This document shows positions 1-7,509 of a DNA stretch of 7,610 nt, in pieces. The position numbers were made by a program, and so were the translations under genes. The notes under the pieces were generated by a model. That model worked only from the letters and a program-made list of their open reading frames with translations. It made no database searches and was not told where the DNA came from. The stretch is taken from assembly GCA_003567805.1 (NCBI GenBank), contig PWYP01000090.1, positions 1 through 7,610 on the forward strand, written 5' to 3'. This DNA comes from PVC group bacterium (GTDB lineage: Bacteria > Verrucomicrobiota > Kiritimatiellia > UBA8416). Each line of letters opens with the position of its first letter. Position 1 is the first letter of the stretch.

Positions 1-367
1 GACATATCATTTCCTTTGTTATTCTTTTTGTGCAGTAAATGGCAATTGAACTGTATTAAATCAGGGCGAAATGAAAATGCAAATACATTAAGCAAATACA
101 AACATCATGCTACCCAGTAACTTCATAACCTGTAGGCTGTTTTCGCTGAAAGCAGCCTCGCGCGTGGATCGCGCATAGAAAGCCCCTAAAAGCCCGAAGG
201 ACACTCCAAGGACACCACATGCATCATATAAGCCCAGCCGCGCTTTCGGCCCTCTTTCGCTAAAGCTATGGAGGACAGGCTCCAGGGGACTACACTTTTC
301 CCTCACCAATTTACAAGTTACATCTCCGCATCAGCTGGGCACCCCGAGGCCCTGGCTAAGCTGTAGC
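1..367. other. Non-coding 3' flank of the GH42 gene
   Basis: I see no convincing gene here. The first 120 bases are AT-rich. The rest is more GC-rich and holds a minus-strand open frame from a TTG at 309 to 88 (73 codons), with no clear ribosome-binding site and no family I recognise, so I do not call it. Two adjacent hairpins lie at 134-158 and 160-174. A near-repeat of the first hairpin's core (TTTCGCTGAAAGC at 141-153, TTTCGCTAAAGC at 255-266) occurs about 114 bases apart. Just past the GH42 stop, on the minus strand, there is GC-rich self-complementary sequence (GGGC/GCCC flanked by CAGCT/AGCTG) but no T-run, so I cannot call a Rho-independent terminator. Confidence 0.5.
134..174. repeat. 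Two adjacent hairpins
   Basis: Positions 134-144 (AGGCTGTTTTC) pair with 148-158 (GAAAGCAGCCT) around a three-base loop, giving 11 pairs with one T-G wobble when read on the plus strand. One base later, GCGCG at 160-164 pairs with CGCGC at 170-174 around TGGAT. Neither stem is followed by a T-run in either direction, so they do not look like simple terminators. They could stabilise the 3' end of the GH42 transcript or be part of an extragenic repeat. No second full copy is visible in the window. Confidence 0.4.
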
Positions 368-2425
368 TCACTGTCCACAGCGCAAAACACGAACATCATA
401 TTTTTGCAGTTCAAGGTTTGAAGCGACAGCTTCTCCCGTTAGCATATCCGTATACCCCTCCCCGATCGCAATTTGCTCGGTATGCGCATTGAAATTCATC
501 AGGAAAACATATTTCGATTTTTCATCTTCCCGTAACTGGGCCGTCACGCCATGCGGAAGGTCGGTGTCCAGCACCCGTGTAATACCAAGATCTTTGACAA
601 TCGAGCTGTAAAGATCCGTCAGCAAACTATCGCGGGTACGGGCTGCCAGATAATAGGCTTTCCCCTTGCCATATGTGTTAACCGTGACCGCAGGTGATCC
701 AGCAAAATACTGATCCCCATACGAAGCCAACACGCTGGCACCCTCAGCATGAATAACGGAACAGATATCAACCGCTTTATAATCGCCCGTAATACCCGCT
801 CCATTGCCATTCACCGCTTCAATCAGGACGGATTCGTGCGAATAATAACTCTGCGTTTCCTCTTCCCATACACCGAATACTTCCCGCAGACCGTCACCAG
901 GAACGCCACCAAGATAGCAAAGATCCGATTCATCGACGACCGCGCTCCAGTATGTCATGACAGCCGTTCCCCCATCGGCCACATATTGCTTCAGCTTCTC
1001 GGCAAACCCAGGCCGCAGCATGTAGCCCATGGGGAGAACCACCAATTTATAGCCATCCAAAGAACCCGTCTGATCGATCACATCAACGGGAATGCCCATC
1101 TGCCAGAATGGAGTATAGTGGGCTGCACATTCTTCACGGTATTTGCAATTATCACCAAGAAATACCTTGGCTCCCTCACGAATAGCCCATCCATTTTCCC
1201 AGTCCAGGATGACAGCAACTTCAGGGTTCACAGATGTTCCAACCACATCATCCTGTCGCGAGAGCACTGCACCAAATTCTGCCACTTCCTTGAACTCGCG
1301 CGTTTTCTCGCTGCCTTCATGATCCACCACAGCACCATGAAATTTCTCCTTACTACCGCGGCTTTTGCGCCACTGAAAATACAGAACCCCGTCACCGCCA
1401 TGCGCAACCGCCTGCATACTGGATAACATATGCATTCCTGGTTCCTTGCGCTTCTTGACCCGTCCACGAGTCGGGATACTGGGTACACTTTCCATCAGCA
1501 AAAAGGGCTTGCCACTTTTCATGGTCCGGCATTGATCATGCAGCAGGGCCGTCTTCACGGCTTCATCCACTTCATTTCCCTCATGCCAATTGGGATAGGA
1601 ATCCCATGAAATAACGTCAACCTCCCTGGCAAAAGCCCAATAGTCCAACGTATCATGCCCATTCATGAAATTCGTCGTAATGGGTACATCCGGAGTATAC
1701 TGCCGCAAGGGCTTGATCTCATCCTTGTAAAAGTCGATCGTCTGGTATGTTTTGAACCGCTCCCAATCGAGCATTAAACCATGAATGCCCCTATCTGTCG
1801 GCAGTACATAATCGAAATCCGGGTATGTGTGCGACCAGAAGCTGGCCCAGTAGGCATGGTTCAATGCTTCGATGTCATTGTTATAGCGCTTCCGCAACCA
1901 TTGACGAAAGGCCTCGATACATAGATCGCAATGGCAATCGCCACCATTATATTCATTCGAGACATGCCACAACAACAAGGCCGGATGTCCTTTGTAACGC
2001 TCGGCCAGTCTCGCATTGATGGTCTGGCATTTTTCGCGGTACACCGGAGAGGTGCGGCAATGGTTGTGACGATTTCCATGAAGCTGTCGTGATCCATCCG
2101 CATTCACACGACATACTTCCGGATAAGCCCGGCTCATCCATGCTGGCTTGGAACCACTCGGTGTGGCTAGTACGGCATATCCCTTGTTGGCCGCCAGCTT
2201 ATTCATGATCGTATCTAACCAATCAAACGTAAATTTGCCCTCCTCCGGTTCCAAGGCAGCCCAGGCAAAAATACCCGTTGACGCGGCATTGCATCCGGCC
2301 AACTTCATCAGTCGCATATCCTCATCCCAGATTTCGGGGGTATTGATCCATTGGTCTGGGTTGTAGTCCCCACCATGTAACATGTTCTTACAGACAGGGT
2401 TGATCGGCGTATAGCGCGGCTTCAT
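368..2425 (-). CDS. GH42 beta-galactosidase
   Basis: This 685-residue protein matches the GH42 family in length and motifs. It would hydrolyse terminal non-reducing beta-D-galactosyl residues from oligosaccharides, with retention. The N-terminus carries the family signature GGDYNPDQW (18-26). A TIM barrel spans about residues 10-390. The acid/base is probably Glu158 in WHVSNEYNG and the nucleophile Glu312 in LLMESVPS. Cys123 with Cys164, Cys166 and Cys169 (CHCDLC) has the spacing of the structural zinc site known in some GH42 enzymes. A trimerisation domain of the glutamine-amidotransferase-like type follows at about 400-610, then a short C-terminal beta domain. There is no signal peptide, so it should be cytoplasmic and act on imported galactosides. 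The start is fixed by GAGGAG just upstream. The gene is divergent from two other glycosidases, which suggests shared control and a galactose-containing substrate. It ends in TGA, with TAG four codons further on in frame. Confidence 0.95.
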   Translation of the reverse strand: MKPRYTPINPVCKNMLHGGDYNPDQWINTPEIWDEDMRLMKLAGCNAASTGIFAWAALEPEEGKFTFDWLDTIMNKLAANKGYAVLATPSGSKPAWMSRAYPEVCRVNADGSRQLHGNRHNHCRTSPVYREKCQTINARLAERYKGHPALLLWHVSNEYNGGDCHCDLCIEAFRQWLRKRYNNDIEALNHAYWASFWSHTYPDFDYVLPTDRGIHGLMLDWERFKTYQTIDFYKDEIKPLRQYTPDVPITTNFMNGHDTLDYWAFAREVDVISWDSYPNWHEGNEVDEAVKTALLHDQCRTMKSGKPFLLMESVPSIPTRGRVKKRKEPGMHMLSSMQAVAHGGDGVLYFQWRKSRGSKEKFHGAVVDHEGSEKTREFKEVAEFGAVLSRQDDVVGTSVNPEVAVILDWENGWAIREGAKVFLGDNCKYREECAAHYTPFWQMGIPVDVIDQTGSLDGYKLVVLPMGYMLRPGFAEKLKQYVADGGTAVMTYWSAVVDESDLCYLGGVPGDGLREVFGVWEEETQSYYSHESVLIEAVNGNGAGITGDYKAVDICSVIHAEGASVLASYGDQYFAGSPAVTVNTYGKGKAYYLAARTRDSLLTDLYSSIVKDLGITRVLDTDLPHGVTAQLREDEKSKYVFLMNFNAHTEQIAIGEGYTDMLTGEAVASNLELQKYDVRVLRCGQ

Positions 2426-2431
2426 GATGCT

Positions 2432-2437
2432 CTCCTC
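2432..2437 (-). promoter_or_regulatory. Ribosome-binding site of the GH42 gene
   Basis: Read on the minus strand this is GAGGAG, six bases before the ATG at 2425-2423. It supports that start codon. Confidence 0.75.
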
Positions 2438-2454
2438 TAGATGTCAAACTGATA

Positions 2455-2481
2455 TGAAACGATAATTGCATAAATGTATCG
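2455..2481. promoter_or_regulatory. Possible operator: overlapping imperfect inverted repeats
   Basis: CGATA at 2460-2464 and TATCG at 2477-2481 form an inverted repeat with a 12-base spacer. Overlapping it, the 16-mer TGAAACGATAATTGCA (2455-2470) is an imperfect palindrome of the form TGxAAxxA/TxxTTxCA, faintly like operators of LacI-family sugar regulators but without the usual central CG. It lies downstream of the proposed GH42 transcription start, where a repressor could act. No regulator gene is in the window, and short AT-rich repeats can arise by chance. Confidence 0.25.
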
Positions 2482-2508
2482 CATGGTGTCCGAAAAGAAA
2501 GAGCAAAC

Positions 2509-2536
2509 ATAATAAATACCATATGCGAATTGACAA
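2509..2536 (-). promoter_or_regulatory. Candidate sigma70-type promoter for the GH42 gene
   Basis: On the minus strand, TTGTCA (2536-2531) is separated by 16 bases from TATTAT (2514-2509); each box has five of six consensus bases. Transcription would start near 2502 and leave an untranslated leader of about 75 bases holding the inverted repeats at 2455-2481. The -35 box lies inside ATTGACAAT, which reads almost the same on both strands. The call assumes E. coli-like promoter rules, which may not hold for this host. Confidence 0.45.
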
Positions 2537-2572
2537 TCCCCATCAACGTTCTCCACATTCATGCATGGCTAC

Positions 2573-2580
2573 GGAAAGGA
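2573..2580 (+). promoter_or_regulatory. Ribosome-binding site that decides the start of the GH106-like gene
   Basis: GGAAAGGA ends six bases before the ATG at 2587. The open frame extends upstream to a TTG at 2530, but that codon lies within the proposed -35 region and has no Shine-Dalgarno sequence. I therefore prefer 2587. Confidence 0.65.
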
Positions 2581-2586
2581 CCGCAC

Positions 2587-5500
2587 ATGAATAGCTTGCA
2601 TCTCGATAATAAGGAACGATCTTTCGGCGAATCCTTCAAAACACCCTCCAACCTTTATCGTGGGGCGCCATTCTGGTCGTGGAACGGGAAACTCGACAAA
2701 GACGAACTACTGCGTCAGTTAGATGTGTTTCAAGAGATGGGAATTGGCGGAGCCATGATTCACCCCCGTACGGGACTCACCACCGAATATCTCGGCCAAG
2801 AGTTCATGGCGCTGGTAAAAACCTGCCGCGATTACGCCCACAGTAAGGGCATGCTGACATGGCTCTATGATGAAGACCGCTGGCCATCTGGATTCGCCGG
2901 AGGACTGGTCACCAAAGATCCGGCCTTCCGTCAGCGCCACCTGCTTTTCACGGCAACCCCCTATCAGGGAAAGGCAGGTACAAGCCACAACGGTTCTACT
3001 GCAGCAGGCACGCGATTGGAAAACGGGACCCTGCTGACACGATATGCCATCACAATTGAAAACAACCATCTTGCGCAGTACCGGCTGCTTGCCGAGCATG
3101 ACGAGGTGAGGACCGGGGAAACCGAATGGTTCGCCTATCTAGAAGTAGATACCGAAAGTACCTGGTTCAATAATCAAGCCTATGTCGATACGCTAAACCC
3201 TGCTGCCATGCGAAAATTCATCGAAGTTACACACGAGCGCTACAAGGCAATACTGGGAGATGCATTTGGACATGATGTTCCGGCAATTTTTACCGATGAA
3301 CCGCAATTCACGCACAAACATACCCTTCCATTCGCAGCCCAACAAAGAGATATCATTCTGCCGTGGACAGATGATCTCGATGATGCTTTCTCCAAGCAAT
3401 TCGGTGCTAGCTTGCTTGCACGCTTGCCGGAAGTCGTCTGGGATTTGCCTGATGCAGAAGCTTCGATCTGGCGCTATCGCTACCACGAATGGATAGCAGA
3501 GCGCTTCGCATCCAGCTTTGCCGACCAGATCGGGAACTGGTGCAAGGCCAACCATATTGCCCTCACGGGACATATGATGGAAGAACCCACCCTCGCAAGC
3601 CAATGCGCGGCACTTGGCGAGGCCATGCGGAGCTACCGCGCGATGCAAATCCCCGGCATCGATATGCTATGCGACCGGATGGAGTTTACAACCGCAAAGC
3701 AAGCGCAAAGTGCGGCGCGGCAGTTTGGGTGTCCAGGCGTGCTCAGTGAATTATATGGAGTTACCGGATGGCATTTTGATTTCCAGGGGCACAAACGCCA
3801 AGGCGACTGGCAAGCTGCGCTTGGTGTACTGTTCCGCGTACACCATCTAAGCTGGTATTGTATGCGCGGCGAAGCCAAACGCGATTACCCGGCATCCATC
3901 AGCTATCAAAGCCCATGGCACAAAGAATATGCCACGATCGAGGATCATTTCGCTCGCGTGGGCACTGCCCTTTCTCGCGGTCAGGCAGTTTGCCGCGTCG
4001 GCGTGATCCTCCCCATCGAGTCATTCTGGCTGGCCTTCGGCCCCAATGAAACAAGCGCATCGCAAAAGGCTCGTTACGAGGAACAATTTAAAAACCTGAC
4101 AAACTGGCTATTACGCGGTTTGATCGACTTCGACTTTATTGCTGAATCGCTCCTGCCGCAACAGGCCGGGGCAATCACAGACAACAAACTACCTGTGGGT
4201 AAGATGGCATACGAAGCCGTCCTGATTCCTGGTATGCGAACGATCCGCAGCAGCACACTAGATCAATTGGAGGCATTTGCAAACGCAGGTGGCCACGTGA
4301 TTTTCGTTGGGCAAATCCCTTCGCTCGTGGATGCCCAGCCATCGGATCGTGCCCAAAGATTGGCACGGCAATGCCATCATGTTCCATTCGAACGGGAACC
4401 CATCACCCAGGCACTAGAGCAACATCGCGACATACGCTTCCGTACCTTGCAGGGAAATAGCGTAGGTTGCCTATTATACCAGATGCGCGAGGAAGGTGCG
4501 AATCGTTACCTCTTTATTTGTAACACGAATGACCAACTTTTTATGGGATCGGCCACGGGAACCTTATCGTTCCGTGGCGAGCATCAGGTTTCACATCTGG
4601 AAACTCGTACGGGCGATCGTTTACCGATTGCTGCAACATACGAGAATGGCTGGACTCAGCTGCAGCTCGAGATACCGGCCTCCGGTCATGTGCTTCTTAC
4701 ACTCGAGCCCGGTTGCAGGACGGCCGGAACGTCCCTGCTGCCGAAATCCTTTATGGAATCAGGCCGCATCGCAAGTCCTGTTCGGGGTTCGTTGGATGAA
4801 CCGAATGTTTTACTTTTCGACAAGGCAGAATATGCGATTAACTGCGGCGACTGGATGCCCGAAGCCCAATTATTGGACATCGAAAATGTACTCCGTAAAG
4901 AAATTGGCTTGCCGAAAAAGAGTGGACAGATCGCCCAGCCTTGGGTCGACACGACCGCTCCTGTCGAACTTGCGCGTATTGCGCTGCGCCTGACCTTCAC
5001 GTCCGAAGTTGCAGTCAAGGGTGCCAGCTTTGCAATGGAGAATATTGATGAAAGCACGGTTATATTCGATGGTACGTCCGTACCCATGCATGCCACGGGG
5101 CATTATGTTGACAAAGCAATCAGCACGATTGCACTCCCCGCATTTGATGCTGGAACGCATACGCTTGAAATCACGCTGTCTTTCACAAAGGAAACATCGA
5201 TCGAGTGGTTTTACTTGCTGGGCGATTTCGGCGTTAGAATAGAAGGCACATCCGGGATCATGACAAACCCCGTTCGCCAATTGTCATTCGGAGATTGGAC
5301 CCATCAGGGGTTACCCTTCTATGGTGGCAATGTCACGTACCATTGCACGGCACCCGCCGATGCCATGTCCCTCCAAACTCCGCAGTTCACGGGAACAGCA
5401 ATCAAGATTACAAGTGGGGGTCAAACGGCAATGATATACCGTCCACCTTATACGGCTGACATTCAGGTGAAAGCAGGAACACCAATCGATATGACCTTGC

Positions 5501-5664
5501 TCGGTCACCGCGCCAACGCTTTTGGCCCCGTGCACCTGGCGGAACCAGGCATGAAATGGCTTGGGCCAGGGGCCTACCGCACAACAGGACATCTTTTCAG
5601 TCCCGAATACAAGCTGCACCCGCTTGGCATCATGTCGGCCCCAATTATGCGAAAGGAGCGCTAA
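2587..5664 (+). CDS. GH106-related putative glycosidase (possible alpha-L-rhamnosidase)
   Basis: This 1025-residue protein belongs to a group of large, mostly uncharacterised glycosidases that I recall from Paenibacillus and Lentisphaerota, usually labelled only as glycosyl hydrolase and distantly like GH106 alpha-L-rhamnosidases. Near the N-terminus it has APFWSWNG (about 27-34) and GIGGAMIHPRTGL, then LYDEDRWPSG with Glu96. Candidate catalytic acids are Asp237/Glu238 in FTDEPQF and Glu388 in LSELYGVTGW. GEAKRDYPASISYQSPW starts at 429. A TIM barrel of about 450 residues is followed by a Rossmann-like segment (VGVILP at 471, GGHVIFVG at 568). Beta-rich domains come next, ending in a sandwich from about 800 with GDWTHQGLPFYGG at 902. 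There is no signal peptide, so it is probably cytoplasmic. The start at 2587 rests on its ribosome-binding site; a TTG at 2530 would add 19 residues. It is divergent from GH42 and lies three bases before the rhamnosidase gene, so those two are probably co-transcribed. The exact substrate and CAZy family are not certain. Confidence 0.8.
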   Translation: MNSLHLDNKERSFGESFKTPSNLYRGAPFWSWNGKLDKDELLRQLDVFQEMGIGGAMIHPRTGLTTEYLGQEFMALVKTCRDYAHSKGMLTWLYDEDRWPSGFAGGLVTKDPAFRQRHLLFTATPYQGKAGTSHNGSTAAGTRLENGTLLTRYAITIENNHLAQYRLLAEHDEVRTGETEWFAYLEVDTESTWFNNQAYVDTLNPAAMRKFIEVTHERYKAILGDAFGHDVPAIFTDEPQFTHKHTLPFAAQQRDIILPWTDDLDDAFSKQFGASLLARLPEVVWDLPDAEASIWRYRYHEWIAERFASSFADQIGNWCKANHIALTGHMMEEPTLASQCAALGEAMRSYRAMQIPGIDMLCDRMEFTTAKQAQSAARQFGCPGVLSELYGVTGWHFDFQGHKRQGDWQAALGVLFRVHHLSWYCMRGEAKRDYPASISYQSPWHKEYATIEDHFARVGTALSRGQAVCRVGVILPIESFWLAFGPNETSASQKARYEEQFKNLTNWLLRGLIDFDFIAESLLPQQAGAITDNKLPVGKMAYEAVLIPGMRTIRSSTLDQLEAFANAGGHVIFVGQIPSLVDAQPSDRAQRLARQCHHVPFEREPITQALEQHRDIRFRTLQGNSVGCLLYQMREEGANRYLFICNTNDQLFMGSATGTLSFRGEHQVSHLETRTGDRLPIAATYENGWTQLQLEIPASGHVLLTLEPGCRTAGTSLLPKSFMESGRIASPVRGSLDEPNVLLFDKAEYAINCGDWMPEAQLLDIENVLRKEIGLPKKSGQIAQPWVDTTAPVELARIALRLTFTSEVAVKGASFAMENIDESTVIFDGTSVPMHATGHYVDKAISTIALPAFDAGTHTLEITLSFTKETSIEWFYLLGDFGVRIEGTSGIMTNPVRQLSFGDWTHQGLPFYGGNVTYHCTAPADAMSLQTPQFTGTAIKITSGGQTAMIYRPPYTADIQVKAGTPIDMTLLGHRANAFGPVHLAEPGMKWLGPGAYRTTGHLFSPEYKLHPLGIMSAPIMRKER
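5652..5658 (+). promoter_or_regulatory. Ribosome-binding site for the original rhamnosidase start
   Basis: AAAGGAG lies nine bases before ATG 5668, within the last codons of the preceding gene. This strong site shows that translation was meant to begin at 5668 and not at TTG 5752, which has no comparable upstream site. Confidence 0.75.
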
Positions 5665-5667
5665 TAT

Positions 5668-5745
5668 ATGCGAACGACCACACAATTACAGGCACTGACA
5701 GAAAACATAATATTGCCCGCGCACGAGGCCTCACGCAGCGACTGA
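5668..5745 (+). pseudogene. 5' segment of the rhamnosidase gene, ending at an in-frame TGA
   Basis: From ATG 5668 the frame reads 25 codons (MRTTTQLQALT then ENIILPAHEASRSD) and stops at TGA 5743-5745. It is in the same frame as the rhamnosidase that continues from 5746, and it starts three bases after the previous gene's TAA behind a strong ribosome-binding site. It therefore looks like the true N-terminus, cut off by one stop. If TGA replaced TGG, the joint would read SDW then TRLLSFPRAAFG, a plausible lead into the first beta domain. The change could be a real nonsense mutation or a base error in the assembly. Without readthrough or reinitiation, the segment gives only a 25-residue peptide. 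Confidence 0.65.
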
Positions 5746-5751
5746 ACGCGC

Positions 5752-7407
5752 TTGCTGTCTTTTCCGCGTGCCGCGTTCGGAACTTTGATGCTGGATATAA
5801 AACCAGCGGAGAAGCTTCGCACGTTGGTGATTCACCTCGGCGAGAAACTCGATCAAAACGGCCGTATAGACCGCAATCCGCCGGGCACCATCCGCTACCG
5901 TCGCATTGAGCAAACCGTGGAACCAGGCCAAACGCAATGCCGGCTGCGCATCCCCCCCGACAAACGTAATACCGGCCCAGCTGCCATCAAAATGCCACCC
6001 GATATCGGAGAGGTCTTTCCTTTCCGCTATGTCGAAATTGAAGGTGCCGATAACCTTGGAATTGTATCTGGTTGTCAAATTGCCGTCTGGTACCCATTTG
6101 ATGACAACGCTTCAACTTTTGCCTCATCATCCGATACGCTGAATGCAGTATGGGATATCTGCAAGTACACCATCAAAGCCACGACCTTTTGCGGGGTGTA
6201 TATTGATGGCGATCGCGAACGCATACCCTATGAGGGAGACGCCTATATCAATCAACTCGGACACTATTGTGTCGATCACGAGTATGACTTTGCCCGCTAC
6301 TCCCATGAATACATGCTACAGAGTCCGACTTGGCCCACCGAATGGCATCTGCATTCCGTTATAATGGCTTGGGCCGACTATCTCTATTCGGGCGTCACCA
6401 CATCCTTGCAAATGTTTTACGATACATTGCGGGCGAAAACGCTACTAGACTTCGCGCGGGCAGATGGTCTGATCACCACAGCGGAAGCGTTTCGCACAGC
6501 GGAAATGCAAGCGCGACTGGAGTCACATTTTGCAAGTGGTATCATTCACGCGAAAATTCGCGATCTTGTCGATTGGCCACCGGGATCCTTTACTGATGGC
6601 GGAACGGGAGAACGCGACAGCCATGAAATGCTTCCGGTGAACACGGTGGTGAATGCGTTTCATGCCCACGCACTACATTTGATGGCCACCATCGCCAAAG
6701 TAGTTGGCAAGGAGCATGATTCTGATTGGTTTGCGAAACAGGCAATACGAGTAGCCGCCCGCATCAATGAGATACTTTTTGACACGCAACAGGGTGTTTA
6801 TGTTGATGGCGAAGGATCTACTCATGCCTCGCTACATAGCAATATGTTCATGCTCGCATTTGATCTCGTCCCGCAAGAACGCAAACCGTCCATTCTCGCG
6901 TTCATCAAATCGCGCGGTATGGCCTGTAGCGTGTATGGTGCCCAACACTTGCTTGATGCCCTGTATACAAACGACGAAGCCGATTATGCGCTTTCGCTCC
7001 TGACTGCACAACATGACCGGAGCTGGTGGAATATGCTCCAAACCGGCTCCACCATGACACTTGAAGCGTGGGACTTGCGCTACAAAAACAATTTAGATTG
7101 GAATCACGCCTGGGGTGCTGCACCCGCCAATATCATACCTCGATATATTCTCGGTGTGCGTCCGCTTGCGCCTGGCTTTGGTAAAATCCTGATTGCCCCG
7201 CAGCCGGGCAAGCTCACCCATGTTAAAGGCAAAGTGCCTACACCCCATGGACCGGTTGAAGTAGACATGCTGAATGATGCATGCAAGCCCTTCGAACTGC
7301 ACGTAGTGATACCTTCAAAAACAGAAGCGCAAATCCATGTAGCTCCACGCTACCGAATCGGCCGCGACCATATTATCACACTAAATGGGAAACCTTTCCG
7401 ATTGTGA
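5752..7407 (+). CDS. GH78-type alpha-L-rhamnosidase (N-terminus interrupted upstream)
   Basis: The product would remove terminal alpha-L-rhamnose with inversion. Counting from the likely original ATG at 5668, it has 579 codons. A beta-sandwich covers about residues 30-140 (FPRAAFG, GRIDRNPPGTIRY, PFRYVEIEG), an (alpha/alpha)6 barrel about 145-500, and a C-terminal beta domain follows (GVRPLAPGFGKILIAP). The motif DGDRERIPYEGD (180-191) lines up with the GH78 acid motif, making Glu184 the likely general acid and Asp191 its partner. VDWPPG lies at 301-306. Glu466 in MTLEAWD is the candidate base, with the barrel-end motif LDWNHAWG at 476-483. At about 580 residues it is much shorter than the common 900-1000-residue GH78 enzymes and lacks their extra N-terminal domains. 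There is no signal peptide. The uninterrupted frame begins at TTG 5752, with an ATG at 5788, but neither has a good ribosome-binding site; an in-frame TGA separates it from ATG 5668. It is probably in an operon with the GH106-like gene. Confidence 0.85.
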   Translation: MLSFPRAAFGTLMLDIKPAEKLRTLVIHLGEKLDQNGRIDRNPPGTIRYRRIEQTVEPGQTQCRLRIPPDKRNTGPAAIKMPPDIGEVFPFRYVEIEGADNLGIVSGCQIAVWYPFDDNASTFASSSDTLNAVWDICKYTIKATTFCGVYIDGDRERIPYEGDAYINQLGHYCVDHEYDFARYSHEYMLQSPTWPTEWHLHSVIMAWADYLYSGVTTSLQMFYDTLRAKTLLDFARADGLITTAEAFRTAEMQARLESHFASGIIHAKIRDLVDWPPGSFTDGGTGERDSHEMLPVNTVVNAFHAHALHLMATIAKVVGKEHDSDWFAKQAIRVAARINEILFDTQQGVYVDGEGSTHASLHSNMFMLAFDLVPQERKPSILAFIKSRGMACSVYGAQHLLDALYTNDEADYALSLLTAQHDRSWWNMLQTGSTMTLEAWDLRYKNNLDWNHAWGAAPANIIPRYILGVRPLAPGFGKILIAPQPGKLTHVKGKVPTPHGPVEVDMLNDACKPFELHVVIPSKTEAQIHVAPRYRIGRDHIITLNGKPFRL

Positions 7408-7452
7408 GATTTGATAGCAGCATCCAATCCTAGTCTGTAACTTCATTTTTAC

Positions 7453-7476
7453 ATACAAGACGTTGTGGTTTTGTAT
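7453..7476 (+). terminator. AT-rich hairpin, weak terminator candidate
   Basis: ATACAAGAC (7453-7461) pairs with GTTTTGTAT (7468-7476) around GTTGTG, with one G-T wobble. It lies 45 bases after the rhamnosidase stop. The stem is AT-rich and the following TCTACTTT is a poor T-run, so termination here is uncertain. Confidence 0.25.
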
Positions 7477-7509
7477 TCTACTTTGCACAATGTTAGCCCC
7501 CTTTGGAGT

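Noticed and set aside
88..309. 73-codon minus-strand open frame downstream of the GH42 gene
   Set aside because: It starts at TTG, has no clear ribosome-binding site, matches no family I know, and overlaps the hairpins at 134-174. Chance or decayed coding sequence is more likely than a real gene.
319..367. Terminator right after the GH42 stop
   Set aside because: The GC-rich complementary segments (CAGCT/AGCTG and GGGC/GCCC) need a six-base bulge and are not followed by a T-run on the minus strand.
749..1426. 225-codon plus-strand open frame inside the GH42 gene
   Set aside because: It lies antisense within a clearly conserved enzyme and its translation shows no recognisable domain; it is a by-product of codon use in the real gene.
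2530..2586. TTG start at 2530 adding 19 residues to the GH106-like protein
   Set aside because: No ribosome-binding site precedes it, it overlaps the candidate -35 element, and ATG 2587 has GGAAAGGA at good spacing.
5743..5745. TGA as selenocysteine or a reassigned codon
   Set aside because: No selenocysteine-type motif or nearby hairpin with a known role is evident, homologous enzymes do not use selenium, and this is the only internal TGA among three long genes that use TGG freely. It is kept only as a minor alternative.
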